64,000 nucleotides of DNA from Prevotella sp. (GCA_022771265.1 JALFCG010000136.1:19147-83146); one strand, 5' to 3'; shown: positions 53,740 to 63,032, numbered from the stretch's first letter. Notes: a model not told the origin generated them from the letters alone. Numbers and translations: made by a program.

Positions 53740-54498
53740 ATGTTAGAAGTCAGAGATTTGTGTGCCAGAATTGGCGATAAGGAAATATTGAGAGGCATCA
53801 ACCTCACCATAAAAGACGGTGAGACGCACGCAATAATGGGACCTAACGGTTCGGGAAAGTCAACATTGAGCGCAGTGTTGGTCGGTAATCCATTGTATGA
53901 GGTGACAGAAGGAACGGTAGAGTTCAACGGCAAGGACTTGCTCGCAATGAAGCCGGAGGACAGGGCTCATGAGGGACTCTTTCTCTCATTCCAGTATCCT
54001 GTTGAGATTCCAGGTGTGTCAATGACCAACTTCATGCGTGCGGCAATAAACGAAAAACGCAAGTATGAAGGCAAGGAACCAATGCCTGCCGGTGAGTTCC
54101 TAAAGCTGATGCGCGAGAAACGTGCTATCGTCGAACTCGACTCGAAGTTGGCAAACCGCTCGGTCAATGAGGGATTCAGCGGAGGTGAGAAAAAACGCAA
54201 TGAGATTTTCCAGATGGCTATGCTCGAACCGAAACTTGCCATACTGGACGAGACTGACTCTGGTCTTGACGTTGACGCAATGCGCATTGTGGCAGAAGGA
54301 GTTAACAAGCTGCATACACCAGAGACAAGTACCATCGTCATTACTCACTACGACCGTTTGCTTGAGATGATAAAACCCGACGTGGTTCATGTCCTGTACA
54401 AAGGACGGATCGTTAAGACCGCAGGTCCCGAACTCGCAAAAGAGATTCAGGAACGTGGCTATGACTGGATAAAATCAGAAGTGAAGAGTGAAGAATGA
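53740..54498 (+). CDS. sufC: Fe-S cluster assembly ATPase SufC
   Basis: This 252-residue ABC-type ATPase powers SufBCD. Walker A is GPNGSGKST (residues 34-42), the signature is FSGGEKKRNEI, Walker B is LAILDETDSGLDVDA, and the switch histidine is in IVITHYDR. The C-terminus is odd: the last codons (SEVKSEE) are encoded by GAAGTGAAGAGTGAAGAATGA, almost the same as a repeat that lies between genes elsewhere in this window. The stop overlaps the sufD start by four bases. Confidence 0.95.
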   Translation: MLEVRDLCARIGDKEILRGINLTIKDGETHAIMGPNGSGKSTLSAVLVGNPLYEVTEGTVEFNGKDLLAMKPEDRAHEGLFLSFQYPVEIPGVSMTNFMRAAINEKRKYEGKEPMPAGEFLKLMREKRAIVELDSKLANRSVNEGFSGGEKKRNEIFQMAMLEPKLAILDETDSGLDVDAMRIVAEGVNKLHTPETSTIVITHYDRLLEMIKPDVVHVLYKGRIVKTAGPELAKEIQERGYDWIKSEVKSEE

Positions 54499-55832
54499 AT
54501 AATCAGTATATAGAATTGTATGACAAGTGCCGCCAGATGATTCGTGAGCACAGCGCCGACGTGATGAACGCCGTGCGCGACAAGGCTTATGACGACTTCA
54601 AGAGGTTGGGCATTCCAACGAAGAAGCTTGAAAGGTATAAATATACCGATATGACAAAGCTCTTCGAACCAGACTATGGAGTCAACCTTAATCGCCTCGA
54701 CATTCCTGTTAATCCGTACAATGCTTTCCGTTGTGATGTCCCGAACTTGTCAACGTCCCTTTATTTCGTTGTCAACGATGCGTTTTACAGCAAGAACGAG
54801 CCAAAGGCACCGTTACCTGAGGGAGTTGTCATAGGGTCGTTGAAAGCTGAGGCTGAAAGAAATCCACACCTCGTCGGAAAATACTATTCAACGTTGGCAA
54901 AAACCGATAATGATGGCATAACGGCACTGAACACCATGCTGGCACAGGACGGTTTGCTCGTTTATGTCCCAAAGAATACGGTCGTTGACCGCGCCGTTCA
55001 GGTGATAAACATCCTCCGTTCTGATGTTGACCTTATGGTGAACCGACGTGTCCTGATCGTTGTGGAGGAAGGTGCGGAGATTAAGTTACTCTTCTGCGAC
55101 CATGCTGCCGACGACAGGAACTTCCTTGCAACTCAGGTAATCGAGGCCTTTGTCGGGCGTAACGCCTCGCTTGACCTTTATTGCCTTGAGGAGACCCATG
55201 AGAAAAACGTACGCGTCAGCAACCTGTATATCGATCAGGAGGCTGACAGCCGTGTGAACCATAATATCATTACGCTTCACAATGGGGTGACACGTAATCG
55301 TACCGACCTCACTTTCAGTGGCGAAGGGGCGGAATGTGTGCTCAACGGTTGTGTCATTGCCGACAAAAACCAGATTGTTGACAACAACACTCTTATAGAC
55401 CATAAGGTGGGACACTGCAACAGCCGTGAACTCTACAAGTATGTGCTTGATGGCAATGCGACAGGAGCCTTTGCCGGTCGTGTGCTTGTGAGGCACGGTG
55501 CCCAAAAAACCATTTCTGAGGAACGCAACCAAAATATCTGCGCCACACGCGAGGCAAGGATGTTCACCCAGCCGATGCTTGAGATTTACGCCGACGACGT
55601 GAAGTGTAGCCACGGTTCCACTGTCGGTCAGCTTAACGATGCAGCTCTTTTCTACATGCGACAGCGTGGCATCTCTCAGAAGGAGGCAAAGCTACTGCTT
55701 GAGTTTGCCTTCATCAACGAGGTGATTGACACGATGAAACTTGAACCGCTGCGTGACCGCCTGCACCATCTTGTGGAGAAACGGTTCCGGGGAGAACTGA
55801 GCAAGTGTGAGGGTTGCAAATTGTGTAAGTAA
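54495..55832 (+). CDS. sufD: Fe-S cluster assembly protein SufD
   Basis: This 445-residue subunit pairs with SufB in the SufBC2D complex. The N-terminal helical part (IELYDKCRQMIREHSADV) is followed by the right-handed beta-helix core with AGRVLVRHGAQKTISEERNQ and DDVKCSHGSTVGQLNDAALFY, the family hallmark, and the C-terminal ISQKEAKLLLEFAFINEVID. It overlaps sufC by four bases and ends one base before the sufS start. Two cysteine pairs near the end (CEGCKLC) are unusual and might bind metal. Confidence 0.94.
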   Translation: MNNQYIELYDKCRQMIREHSADVMNAVRDKAYDDFKRLGIPTKKLERYKYTDMTKLFEPDYGVNLNRLDIPVNPYNAFRCDVPNLSTSLYFVVNDAFYSKNEPKAPLPEGVVIGSLKAEAERNPHLVGKYYSTLAKTDNDGITALNTMLAQDGLLVYVPKNTVVDRAVQVINILRSDVDLMVNRRVLIVVEEGAEIKLLFCDHAADDRNFLATQVIEAFVGRNASLDLYCLEETHEKNVRVSNLYIDQEADSRVNHNIITLHNGVTRNRTDLTFSGEGAECVLNGCVIADKNQIVDNNTLIDHKVGHCNSRELYKYVLDGNATGAFAGRVLVRHGAQKTISEERNQNICATREARMFTQPMLEIYADDVKCSHGSTVGQLNDAALFYMRQRGISQKEAKLLLEFAFINEVIDTMKLEPLRDRLHHLVEKRFRGELSKCEGCKLCK

Positions 55833-55833
55833 T

Positions 55834-57048
55834 ATGTTTGATATACAAAAAATCAGGGAGGACTTCCCTATATTGTCGAGAAAGGTCTATGACAAGCCGC
55901 TTGTCTATCTTGACAATGCCGCCACGACACAAAAGCCGTTGTGCGTTCTCGATGCCATGCGCGACGAATACCTCAATGTCAATGCCAATGTTCACCGCGG
56001 CGTCCACTATCTGTCTCAACAGGCTACCGACCTTCATGAGGCGGCACGTGAGAAGGTAAGGGAATTTATCAATGCTGACAGCACGAGTGAGATTGTCTTT
56101 ACCCGTGGCACTACTGAAGGACTTAACCTTGTTGCGTCTTCTTTTGCAGAAGAAATGATGAATGAGGGTGACGAGGTCATAGTATCGGTGATGGAACACC
56201 ATTCCAACATCGTGCCTTGGCAACTGCAGGCTGCCAAACGTGGCATTGCCATCAGGGTTATACCTATGGACGACAACGGAAAACTCGACCTTGACGCTTA
56301 CAGGTCTTTGTTCAGCGAACGTACACGTATCGTGAGTGTCGCACAGGTGAGCAACGTGCTTGGAACGGTAAATCCCGTGAAGGAGATGGCAAGCATAGCT
56401 CATGACCACGGCGTGCCGATAATGGTTGACGGTGCCCAGTCAACGCCTCATTTCCGTGTTGACATGCAAGACCTTGACTGTGATTTCTTCGTATTCAGCG
56501 GTCATAAGATGTATGGGCCGACAGGCATTGGGGTGCTTTATGGAAAGGAAGAGTGGCTTGACAGGTTGCCACCTTATCAAGGAGGGGGCGAGATGATAGA
56601 AAGCGTGTCGTTTGAAAAAACTACCTTCGAACGCCTGCCATTCAAGTTTGAGGCAGGCACACCCGACTATGTCGCAACACACGGCCTTGCGACAGCCATC
56701 GACTATCTTGGACGAATCGGCATGGACAACATTGCACGGCATGAGCATGAGTTGACTGACTATTGCATGAAACGCCTTGCGGAGATTGATGGAATGCGCC
56801 TTTTGGGTACTGTACCCGGAAAGGATGCTGTGGTATCGTTCCTCGTTGGTGACATCCACCACCTCGACATGGGAACGCTGCTCGACCGTCTTGGAATAGC
56901 AGTACGCACAGGCCATCACTGCGCCCAACCCTTGATGATACGCCTTGGGGTTCAGGGAACGGTGCGCGCCTCCTTTGCCCTCTACAATACGAAGGAAGAG
57001 GTTGACATGCTTGCCAATGGCATAGAACGAGTGTCGAAAATGTTTTAA
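55834..57048 (+). CDS. sufS: Cysteine desulfurase SufS
   Basis: This 404-residue PLP enzyme takes sulfur from cysteine for Fe-S assembly. Motifs are the NAATTQKP segment near the N-terminus, MEHHSNIVPWQ, the PLP lysine in FSGHKMYGPTGIGVLYG, and the catalytic cysteine in RTGHHCAQPLM. It belongs to the group II (SufS/CsdA) type. The ATG at 55834 gives the standard N-terminus (MFDIQKIREDFPIL). No sufE or sufU gene lies beside it, so the sulfur acceptor must be elsewhere. rnhB follows 12 bases after its stop. Confidence 0.95.
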   Translation: MFDIQKIREDFPILSRKVYDKPLVYLDNAATTQKPLCVLDAMRDEYLNVNANVHRGVHYLSQQATDLHEAAREKVREFINADSTSEIVFTRGTTEGLNLVASSFAEEMMNEGDEVIVSVMEHHSNIVPWQLQAAKRGIAIRVIPMDDNGKLDLDAYRSLFSERTRIVSVAQVSNVLGTVNPVKEMASIAHDHGVPIMVDGAQSTPHFRVDMQDLDCDFFVFSGHKMYGPTGIGVLYGKEEWLDRLPPYQGGGEMIESVSFEKTTFERLPFKFEAGTPDYVATHGLATAIDYLGRIGMDNIARHEHELTDYCMKRLAEIDGMRLLGTVPGKDAVVSFLVGDIHHLDMGTLLDRLGIAVRTGHHCAQPLMIRLGVQGTVRASFALYNTKEEVDMLANGIERVSKMF

Positions 57049-57060
57049 CACAGTTTGGCT

Positions 57061-57669
57061 ATGCTGAAGAACAACTATCACGAGGGAATGATTGAGGCTG
57101 GATGCGACGAGGCGGGAAGAGGTTGCCTCGCAGGCAGCGTATATGCAGCTGCCGTAATTCTTCCTCCCGACTATCACAACGAGTTACTCAACGACTCAAA
57201 GCAACTCACCGAGAAGCGTCGTTACGCTTTGCGTGAGGTCATTCAGCGAGATGCCGTGGCATGGGCGGTAGGCATTGTCACTCCTGAAGAGATTGACAAG
57301 ATAAACATTCTCAACGCCTCCATCCTCGCCATGCACCGTGCCCTCGACCAGTTGCAAGTGCGTCCAGAGGCAATAATTGTCGATGGAAACAAGTTCAAGC
57401 CATACGGCGATTTGCCTCACGCGACCATAGTGAAAGGCGATGGAAAATACCTGTCCATTGCAGCAGCCAGCATTCTTGCAAAGACTTATCGTGACGATTA
57501 TATGGCAAATATTGCGAAGGAATACCCGCAGTATGACTGGAGTGGCAACAAAGGATATCCGACGAAGAAGCACCGTCAGGCAATAAAACTCTATGGAGCT
57601 ACACCATATCATCGCCGTAGTTTTAATCTCCTTGGTGACAGCCAACTTGAATTGCCTCTTGAGTTTTGA
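57061..57669 (+). CDS. rnhB: Ribonuclease HII
   Basis: This 202-residue endonuclease cuts RNA in RNA-DNA hybrids and single ribonucleotides in DNA. The first two acidic metal ligands lie in AGCDEAGRGCLAG, the third in ALDQLQVRPEAIIVDGN, and the C-terminal signature is YDWSGNKGYPTKKH. The ATG at 57061 is preferred over an upstream TTG. It ends the rimP-to-rnhB run. The gap to sdaA (48 bases) lacks an obvious terminator. Confidence 0.94.
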   Translation: MLKNNYHEGMIEAGCDEAGRGCLAGSVYAAAVILPPDYHNELLNDSKQLTEKRRYALREVIQRDAVAWAVGIVTPEEIDKINILNASILAMHRALDQLQVRPEAIIVDGNKFKPYGDLPHATIVKGDGKYLSIAAASILAKTYRDDYMANIAKEYPQYDWSGNKGYPTKKHRQAIKLYGATPYHRRSFNLLGDSQLELPLEF

Positions 57670-57717
57670 TTCTATACCACAAATCATTATCCCACTATAA
57701 ATAATCCTGTCTTAAAT

Positions 57718-58929
57718 ATGAAATCATTACGTGAATTATTCAGAATCGGCAAAGGTCCCTCGAGCAGCCATACCATGGGTCCTCAGCATGCCGCGAAAAT
57801 CTTTGCAGGAAAAAACAAAGGCGCAAAGTCCTTCCAAGTGACACTCTATGGGTCGTTGGCGGCAACTGGAAAAGGTCACCAGACTGATGTCGCCATCATT
57901 GAAGTACTCCAACCGTTGGCTCCAGTGGAAATCATCTGGCGTCCTTCTGAGTTCCTGCCTTTCCATCCTAATGGAATGCGCTTTGAGGCAAAGGATGCCG
58001 ATGGGACTGTAATCGACGATTGGACTGTATATAGTGTCGGCGGTGGGGCACTTTCAGAAGGAAAGGCTGACAGCGTGTATGAGAGCAGGGACGTTTACGA
58101 GATGAATACCATGACGGAGATAATGAAATGGTGTTACGACAACGGACGCAGCTATTGGGAATATGTTGACCTGTCGGAAGATGAAGGCATTTGGGACTAT
58201 CTCATGGAGGTATGGAATGCCATGAAAGCGGCTGTCGAAAGGGGAATCAATACCGAAGGCAGGCTACCTGGACCACTAAACATAACGCGTAAGGCATCGA
58301 CCTATTATGTTAAGGCTTCTGGTTATCAGCGCAATCTCCAGACGCGTGGGCTCGTTTATTCATATGCTTTGGCTGTGAGTGAGGAAAACGCATCGGGAGG
58401 GGTTATAGTAACAGCCCCTACATGTGGCTCGTGTGGTGTATTGCCGGCAGTGCTCTACCATCTCCACAAAGGCCATAATTTCAGCGACGAGCGAATACTG
58501 CATGCCATTGCCACAGCCGGAATAGTAGGTAATGTGGCAAAGACAAATGCTTCTATCTCCGGTGCCGACGTCGGATGCCAGGGAGAGGTCGGTGTGGCTT
58601 GTGCCATGGCGTCAGCAGCAGCTTGCCAACTGTTTGGCGGCAGTCCGTCGCAAATAGAATATGCGGCAGAAATGGGATTGGAGCATCACTTGGGCATGAC
58701 CTGCGACCCGGTATGCGGACTTGTGCAAATACCATGTATTGAACGTAATGCCTTTGCTGCTGCCCGAGCCCTTGACAGCAACATCTACGCTTCCTTCTCC
58801 GATGGCATCCACCGTGTGTCATATGACAAGGTTATCAACGTTATGAAGCAGACGGGTCACGACCTTCCTTCACTCTATAAGGAGACAAGTGAGGGCGGTC
58901 TTGCCACCACTGTTGATATTAGAAATTGA
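57718..58929 (+). CDS. sdaA: L-serine ammonia-lyase (single-chain, Fe-S)
   Basis: This 403-residue enzyme converts serine to pyruvate and ammonia with a [4Fe-4S] cluster. The N-terminal beta domain begins with the signature GKGPSSSHTMGPQ. The alpha domain carries the cluster cysteines, in TCGSCGVLPA, VGCQGEVGVACAM and CDPVCGLVQIPCIERN. It is the one-chain form, in which the alpha and beta parts are fused. It follows rnhB but has no visible promoter box of its own. The next gene is convergent. Confidence 0.95.
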   Translation: MKSLRELFRIGKGPSSSHTMGPQHAAKIFAGKNKGAKSFQVTLYGSLAATGKGHQTDVAIIEVLQPLAPVEIIWRPSEFLPFHPNGMRFEAKDADGTVIDDWTVYSVGGGALSEGKADSVYESRDVYEMNTMTEIMKWCYDNGRSYWEYVDLSEDEGIWDYLMEVWNAMKAAVERGINTEGRLPGPLNITRKASTYYVKASGYQRNLQTRGLVYSYALAVSEENASGGVIVTAPTCGSCGVLPAVLYHLHKGHNFSDERILHAIATAGIVGNVAKTNASISGADVGCQGEVGVACAMASAAACQLFGGSPSQIEYAAEMGLEHHLGMTCDPVCGLVQIPCIERNAFAAARALDSNIYASFSDGIHRVSYDKVINVMKQTGHDLPSLYKETSEGGLATTVDIRN

Positions 58930-58957
58930 ATGATTGGCGAAATGAATTTTTAGGCTG

Positions 58958-59881
58958 CTATCTTAACAGCTTTCCGACTCCGAAGACTCTCGACAGCCTT
59001 GTTTTGTCAAGAGTCTTCGCTATTAACAGACTCCCGCAAAAACCTAATGCTATCGTCACTGCGGCATGTATAATCCCGCTGCCGTCAAATGCAAACAACG
59101 GAAGGTAGTATTTTGACAACATCGTAAAGACAGGATGGAATATGTATATTGGCAAAGTGTTGCGTCCACAGTAGTTCATCGCCACTTTCACCTTCCCCGG
59201 AACTGTTCCATGACACCACGAGAGGAATGAAATGGCAAAGAAGGGTAGGACAAGGCAAATCCAACGATGCCACAGCTCTGGCTGAACAATGAGTATGACA
59301 AAGGGCAACAATGAAAAGACCGTAGGCGGGAAGGCTTTCCGAAAATCGACACCGCTTTGCCGCAGTGCCGCACCAATGAAATAGAGAGTGGCGTCAGCTG
59401 GAGTCAGTAATGGAAGGCATAGCGCCAATGCATAAAGCACAAATGCAAAGAGGGCAAGCCGTGACACGGTGGAAAGCTTTCCGAGAGTGTGGAATATGGC
59501 ATAATACACCGTACCACACACAATCATGTCATAAAGGAACCAGTAAGGCCCGATGGAAGATATAAATATCCGGTCGGCGATTGTGGAAAGGCTGAATGAG
59601 TCCAGTCCGTCCCTTACAGGCAGGAACAATGACATAATGGAAAATGAGGTCACCATAATCACGTAAGGCAGGGCAATCCTTTTCAGATACTTCGCAAACT
59701 CCTTGACGTCCTTTTCAATGTTGACCAAATATCCGGTAATGATAAGGAAGGCAGGCATGAAGAAAGTGAACATGCTTTGCTTGAATCCGGGATGCAGGTT
59801 GCCGAAGTTGACGACGTGTACCAAAATGACAATAGCCATCAGTACACATCTTGCGAAATCAATCTCTTCATATTTCTTCAT
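58958..59881 (-). CDS. Acyltransferase 3 family membrane protein
   Basis: This 307-residue integral membrane protein has about ten hydrophobic segments and the N-terminal signature DFARCVLMAIVILVHVVNF of the acyltransferase 3 family. Such enzymes move acetyl or succinyl groups onto surface glycans, peptidoglycan or antibiotics. There is no SGNH partner domain. It follows cdaA by 16 bases and is the last gene of a folP-cdaA-acyltransferase run. Its 3' end contains a near-perfect 15-bp inverted repeat at 58981-59019. The substrate is unknown. Confidence 0.87.
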   Translation of the reverse strand: MKKYEEIDFARCVLMAIVILVHVVNFGNLHPGFKQSMFTFFMPAFLIITGYLVNIEKDVKEFAKYLKRIALPYVIMVTSFSIMSLFLPVRDGLDSFSLSTIADRIFISSIGPYWFLYDMIVCGTVYYAIFHTLGKLSTVSRLALFAFVLYALALCLPLLTPADATLYFIGAALRQSGVDFRKAFPPTVFSLLPFVILIVQPELWHRWICLVLPFFAISFLSWCHGTVPGKVKVAMNYCGRNTLPIYIFHPVFTMLSKYYLPLFAFDGSGIIHAAVTIALGFCGSLLIAKTLDKTRLSRVFGVGKLLR

Positions 59882-59897
59882 CGCAGATAACCGTGTG

Positions 59898-60671
59898 TCA
59901 AATGAGTTCCTTTGTCAGTATGCTTTCCAGTTTCTCAGCCGAGAGTCTCAACTGGAAATTTCCTCGGATGGCAACCGAAATGGCACCGGTCTCCTCCGAG
60001 ACGACAATTACCACTGAGTCGCCATCTTGCGACATGCCCATTGCGGCACGATGGCGAAGTCCCAGCTCTTTTGGTATCTCCATGTCGTGGGACACGGGGA
60101 GTATGCATCCTGCAGCCTTTATGCGCTTGTGGGAGATGACCATGGCTCCGTCATGGAGCGGGGAGTTTTTGAAGAAGATGTTTTCTATCAGGCGCTGGTT
60201 GATGTTGGCGTCGATAAGGTCTCCGGTCTTCACGATGTCGTCAAGAGGCGTCACACGCTCAATGACAATCAATGCCCCGATCTTTTTCTTCGACATGTTC
60301 ATGCACGCCAGCACGATGGGAACGATTGATTCCTTGTCATGCTCTCCCTTCTTGTCCTTTCCCGACGAGAGAATCTTCATTAACCTCCTCATTCGCTGGT
60401 GAGCCCCAAGGTTATACAGGAATTTTCGTATGTCCTCCTGAAACAGCACGATAAGACCTATCACGCCGACACTGACAAGTTTGTCCATGATGCTTCCCAG
60501 AAGCCTCATCTCAAGGATTTGGGACACGAACAACCACAATACGACAAACATCAGTATGCCGATAAACACGTTCAGCGAACTCGATTCTTTCATCAGCCGG
60601 TAGATGTAGTATAGCATCAATGCGACCAGAAAGATATCAATAATGTCTTTTATGCCAAATTCAAAAAACAT
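59898..60671 (-). CDS. cdaA: Diadenylate cyclase CdaA
   Basis: This is a 257-residue membrane cyclase that joins two ATP to make the second messenger c-di-AMP. Three N-terminal hydrophobic helices (about residues 8-24, 36-53, 65-80) precede the DAC domain with the catalytic motifs DGAMVI and RHRAAMG. It is the CdaA/DacA architecture. The usual regulators cdaR and glmM are absent. It starts one base after folP ends, a pairing of folate synthesis and c-di-AMP synthesis seen in other Bacteroidota. Confidence 0.95.
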   Translation of the reverse strand: MFFEFGIKDIIDIFLVALMLYYIYRLMKESSSLNVFIGILMFVVLWLFVSQILEMRLLGSIMDKLVSVGVIGLIVLFQEDIRKFLYNLGAHQRMRRLMKILSSGKDKKGEHDKESIVPIVLACMNMSKKKIGALIVIERVTPLDDIVKTGDLIDANINQRLIENIFFKNSPLHDGAMVISHKRIKAAGCILPVSHDMEIPKELGLRHRAAMGMSQDGDSVVIVVSEETGAISVAIRGNFQLRLSAEKLESILTKELI

Positions 60672-60672
60672 G

Positions 60673-61506
60673 CTATTTTATATTCGTTACAATTTTCACT
60701 ACCTCTACAGCTTCCTTAACGTCGTGAACGCGAAGGATATTAGCTCCTTTCTGAAGAGCAACCGTATGGACGACTGACGTGCCGTTGAGAGAACCTGTCG
60801 GGTCGGTGCCAAGGAGCTTGAATATCATTGACTTGCGCGACACACCGACCAACAGTGGAAGGTCAAGGGCTTGAAGTCTTTCCATGTTGGAAAGCAACGT
60901 GTAGTTCTCGTCCAGTGTCTTTCCGAACCCGAAGCCGGGGTCGAGAATAATGTCCTTGACCCCAAGGTCGCGCAGTTGCTGCACCTCTTTGGCAAACGAC
61001 ATGAGCATGGTCTCTATCGTAGGTTTTACCGACATTAGAATGTATGGCACTCCCAAATGTGCCACCATGCGGAAAATCGCAGGATAGTCTGAGTCATCTT
61101 TCTCCAATGGCGTGTTGACGATGCCGGTTATTCCTCCTTCGGAAACGTCGTTGATAATAGCCACGCCATATTCCTCCACAGCCATGCGTGCCACGTCAGG
61201 TCGGAACGTGTCAACCGACAACACGGCTTCCGGCTGTTCACGTCTTACGATTTCCAGTCCGTTCCGCAGCCTTTCCATCTCCTCCTGTTCGCTAACCTCA
61301 GGAGCGCCTGGACGTGTTGAGAAACCTCCGATGTCAATCATAGTTCCTCCTTCGGCAATTATTTGGTTGGTGCGGTCGGCAATCTCGCGTTCTGTTTGCT
61401 TCCGGCTTCCTGCGTAAAAAGAGTCAGGAGTGACGTTGAGTATTCCCATCACTTGTGGTGTTGACAGGTCCATTAGTCGTCCGTTGACATTTATTGTTCC
61501 TTGCAT
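60673..61506 (-). CDS. folP: Dihydropteroate synthase
   Basis: This 277-residue TIM-barrel enzyme condenses p-aminobenzoate with dihydropterin pyrophosphate and is the sulfonamide target. The pterin-binding signatures are present: GILNVTPDSFYAGSR near the N-terminus, IDIGGFSTRPGAPEV, and LDPGFGFGKTLDENYTLL. It is the normal chromosomal form. A minus-strand -7 box is at 61538-61545. It heads the folP-cdaA-acyltransferase run. Confidence 0.96.
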   Translation of the reverse strand: MQGTINVNGRLMDLSTPQVMGILNVTPDSFYAGSRKQTEREIADRTNQIIAEGGTMIDIGGFSTRPGAPEVSEQEEMERLRNGLEIVRREQPEAVLSVDTFRPDVARMAVEEYGVAIINDVSEGGITGIVNTPLEKDDSDYPAIFRMVAHLGVPYILMSVKPTIETMLMSFAKEVQQLRDLGVKDIILDPGFGFGKTLDENYTLLSNMERLQALDLPLLVGVSRKSMIFKLLGTDPTGSLNGTSVVHTVALQKGANILRVHDVKEAVEVVKIVTNIK

Positions 61507-61537
61507 TGTTGTTCAAGCGATTTATTCTTATTTCTTG

Positions 61538-61545
61538 CAAATGTA
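61538..61545 (-). promoter_or_regulatory. -7 box for folP-cdaA
   Basis: The minus strand reads TACATTTG followed by CAAG, an exact TAnnTTTG, 32 bases before the folP start. Confidence 0.65.
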
Positions 61546-61630
61546 ACACTTCTTGTGCAAAGAACCAAATAAATATGGGTAATTTTGCAAAAATTATCTT
61601 CTTTCTCTTCGTCAAATGGTAATTTTGATG

Positions 61631-61638
61631 TACTTTTG
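61631..61638 (+). promoter_or_regulatory. -7 box for murF
   Basis: TACTTTTG followed by CACA matches TAnnTTTG, 29 bases before the start codon. A second candidate, TAATTTTG, lies at 61580-61587. Confidence 0.65.
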
Positions 61639-61666
61639 CACAACTTTTATCAGAATACTTGTAAAA

Positions 61667-62965
61667 ATGGAAATAAAACAGCTGTACGAAATTTACAAGG
61701 CTCATCCTGTCATCACGACTGACAGCAGGGACTGCCCCAAAGACTCTGTCTTTATTGCTTTGAAAGGTGAAACGTTCAATGGAAACAAGTTTGCAGCCTC
61801 GGCTCTACAGAAGGGGTGCGCTTATGCCATCGTTGACGAAAAGGAATATGCCGACAGTGGCGACCCAAGGTACATACTTGTTGACGATTGCCTGACGACG
61901 TTCCAGCTTCTTGCACGTGAACATCGCCGACAGTTTGCCATACCTGTCATCGGCATTACTGGCACCAACGGCAAGACAACTACAAAGGAACTTGTGGCAG
62001 CCGTCCTTTCCACACGCTACAACGTCCTCTTTACACAAGGCAATTTCAACAACGATGTCGGCGTGCCTAAGACTCTTTTCCGCTTGCGGCCGGAACATGA
62101 GATTGCCGTCGTTGAGATGGGAGCCAGCCATCCAGGCGACATCCGTACGCTTGTCGAAACCGTTGAGCCTGAGTATGGACTGATAACCAATGTAGGCATG
62201 GCTCACCTTCAGGGCTTCGGCTCGTTTGAAGGTGTGGTCAGGACAAAGGGAGAGCTTTACGACTACTTGCGCAACGTACCTCGGGCGAAGGTGTTCATCG
62301 ATGCCGGCAATGAGCATCTTATGAACATTGCCGGCAGTCTTGACCTTGTAAAATACGGTATTGGCGACGACCAAAGCCTTGCCGTGAGAGGCGAAGTGCT
62401 TTCCTGCGCTCCTTTCCTCCACTTCCGTTGGACCGACGGCAGCACGTGGCATGAAGTGAAGTCACATCTCATAGGCAGTTACAATCTGTACAACATGCTG
62501 GCAGCTGCAAGCATCGGACTGTATTTCGGAATAACCCCAGAACAAGTTGATGATGCGCTTTCCAACTACATGCCGACAAACAATCGTTCGCAACTGACGG
62601 AGACAGCCTCCAACCATCTCATTGTCGATGCCTATAACGCTAATCCTACCAGCATGGCTGCTGCCCTTAACAATTTCCGTGACATGGAGGTGTCGCCCAA
62701 GATGGCAATTCTTGGCGACATGAGAGAACTGGGCGAGTCGAGTCATGAGGAACATCAGAAAGTGGTGAATCTCATTGCACGGTCGGGTATAGACAAGGTG
62801 TGGCTTGTAGGTGAGGAATTCTGCAATACCGATTGTCCTTTCCGCAGATTCTCCGATGTTGAAGAAGTGAAGGCGGCGATAAGTGAAGAAAAGCCCAACG
62901 GATACTACATACTTATCAAGGGGAGTAACGGCATAAAACTGTTTCAGCTGCCCGAAATACTATAA
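61667..62965 (+). CDS. murF: UDP-N-acetylmuramoyl-tripeptide--D-alanyl-D-alanine ligase
   Basis: This 432-residue Mur ligase adds D-Ala-D-Ala to the peptidoglycan precursor. The N-terminal substrate domain (TTDSRDCPKDSVFIALKGE) is followed by the P-loop GITGTNGKTT (residues 96-105). The central domain carries EMGASHPGDI and TNVGMAHLQGFGS. The C-terminal domain starts near 315 with DAYNANPTSMAAAL. The ATG at 61667 is chosen because upstream in-frame starts overlap the promoter. No other mur gene is nearby, so it lies outside the usual cell-wall cluster. Confidence 0.96.
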   Translation: MEIKQLYEIYKAHPVITTDSRDCPKDSVFIALKGETFNGNKFAASALQKGCAYAIVDEKEYADSGDPRYILVDDCLTTFQLLAREHRRQFAIPVIGITGTNGKTTTKELVAAVLSTRYNVLFTQGNFNNDVGVPKTLFRLRPEHEIAVVEMGASHPGDIRTLVETVEPEYGLITNVGMAHLQGFGSFEGVVRTKGELYDYLRNVPRAKVFIDAGNEHLMNIAGSLDLVKYGIGDDQSLAVRGEVLSCAPFLHFRWTDGSTWHEVKSHLIGSYNLYNMLAAASIGLYFGITPEQVDDALSNYMPTNNRSQLTETASNHLIVDAYNANPTSMAAALNNFRDMEVSPKMAILGDMRELGESSHEEHQKVVNLIARSGIDKVWLVGEEFCNTDCPFRRFSDVEEVKAAISEEKPNGYYILIKGSNGIKLFQLPEIL

Positions 62966-63024
62966 AAATAACATTATTTGCAGATTTTTCTTAAAAAAGC
63001 TGCACGTATTTCAGAAAAAAGCAT

Positions 63025-63032
63025 TACCTTTG
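63025..63032 (+). promoter_or_regulatory. -7 box for tRNA-Pro
   Basis: TACCTTTG followed by CAGC matches TAnnTTTG, 25 bases before the tRNA. Confidence 0.65.
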
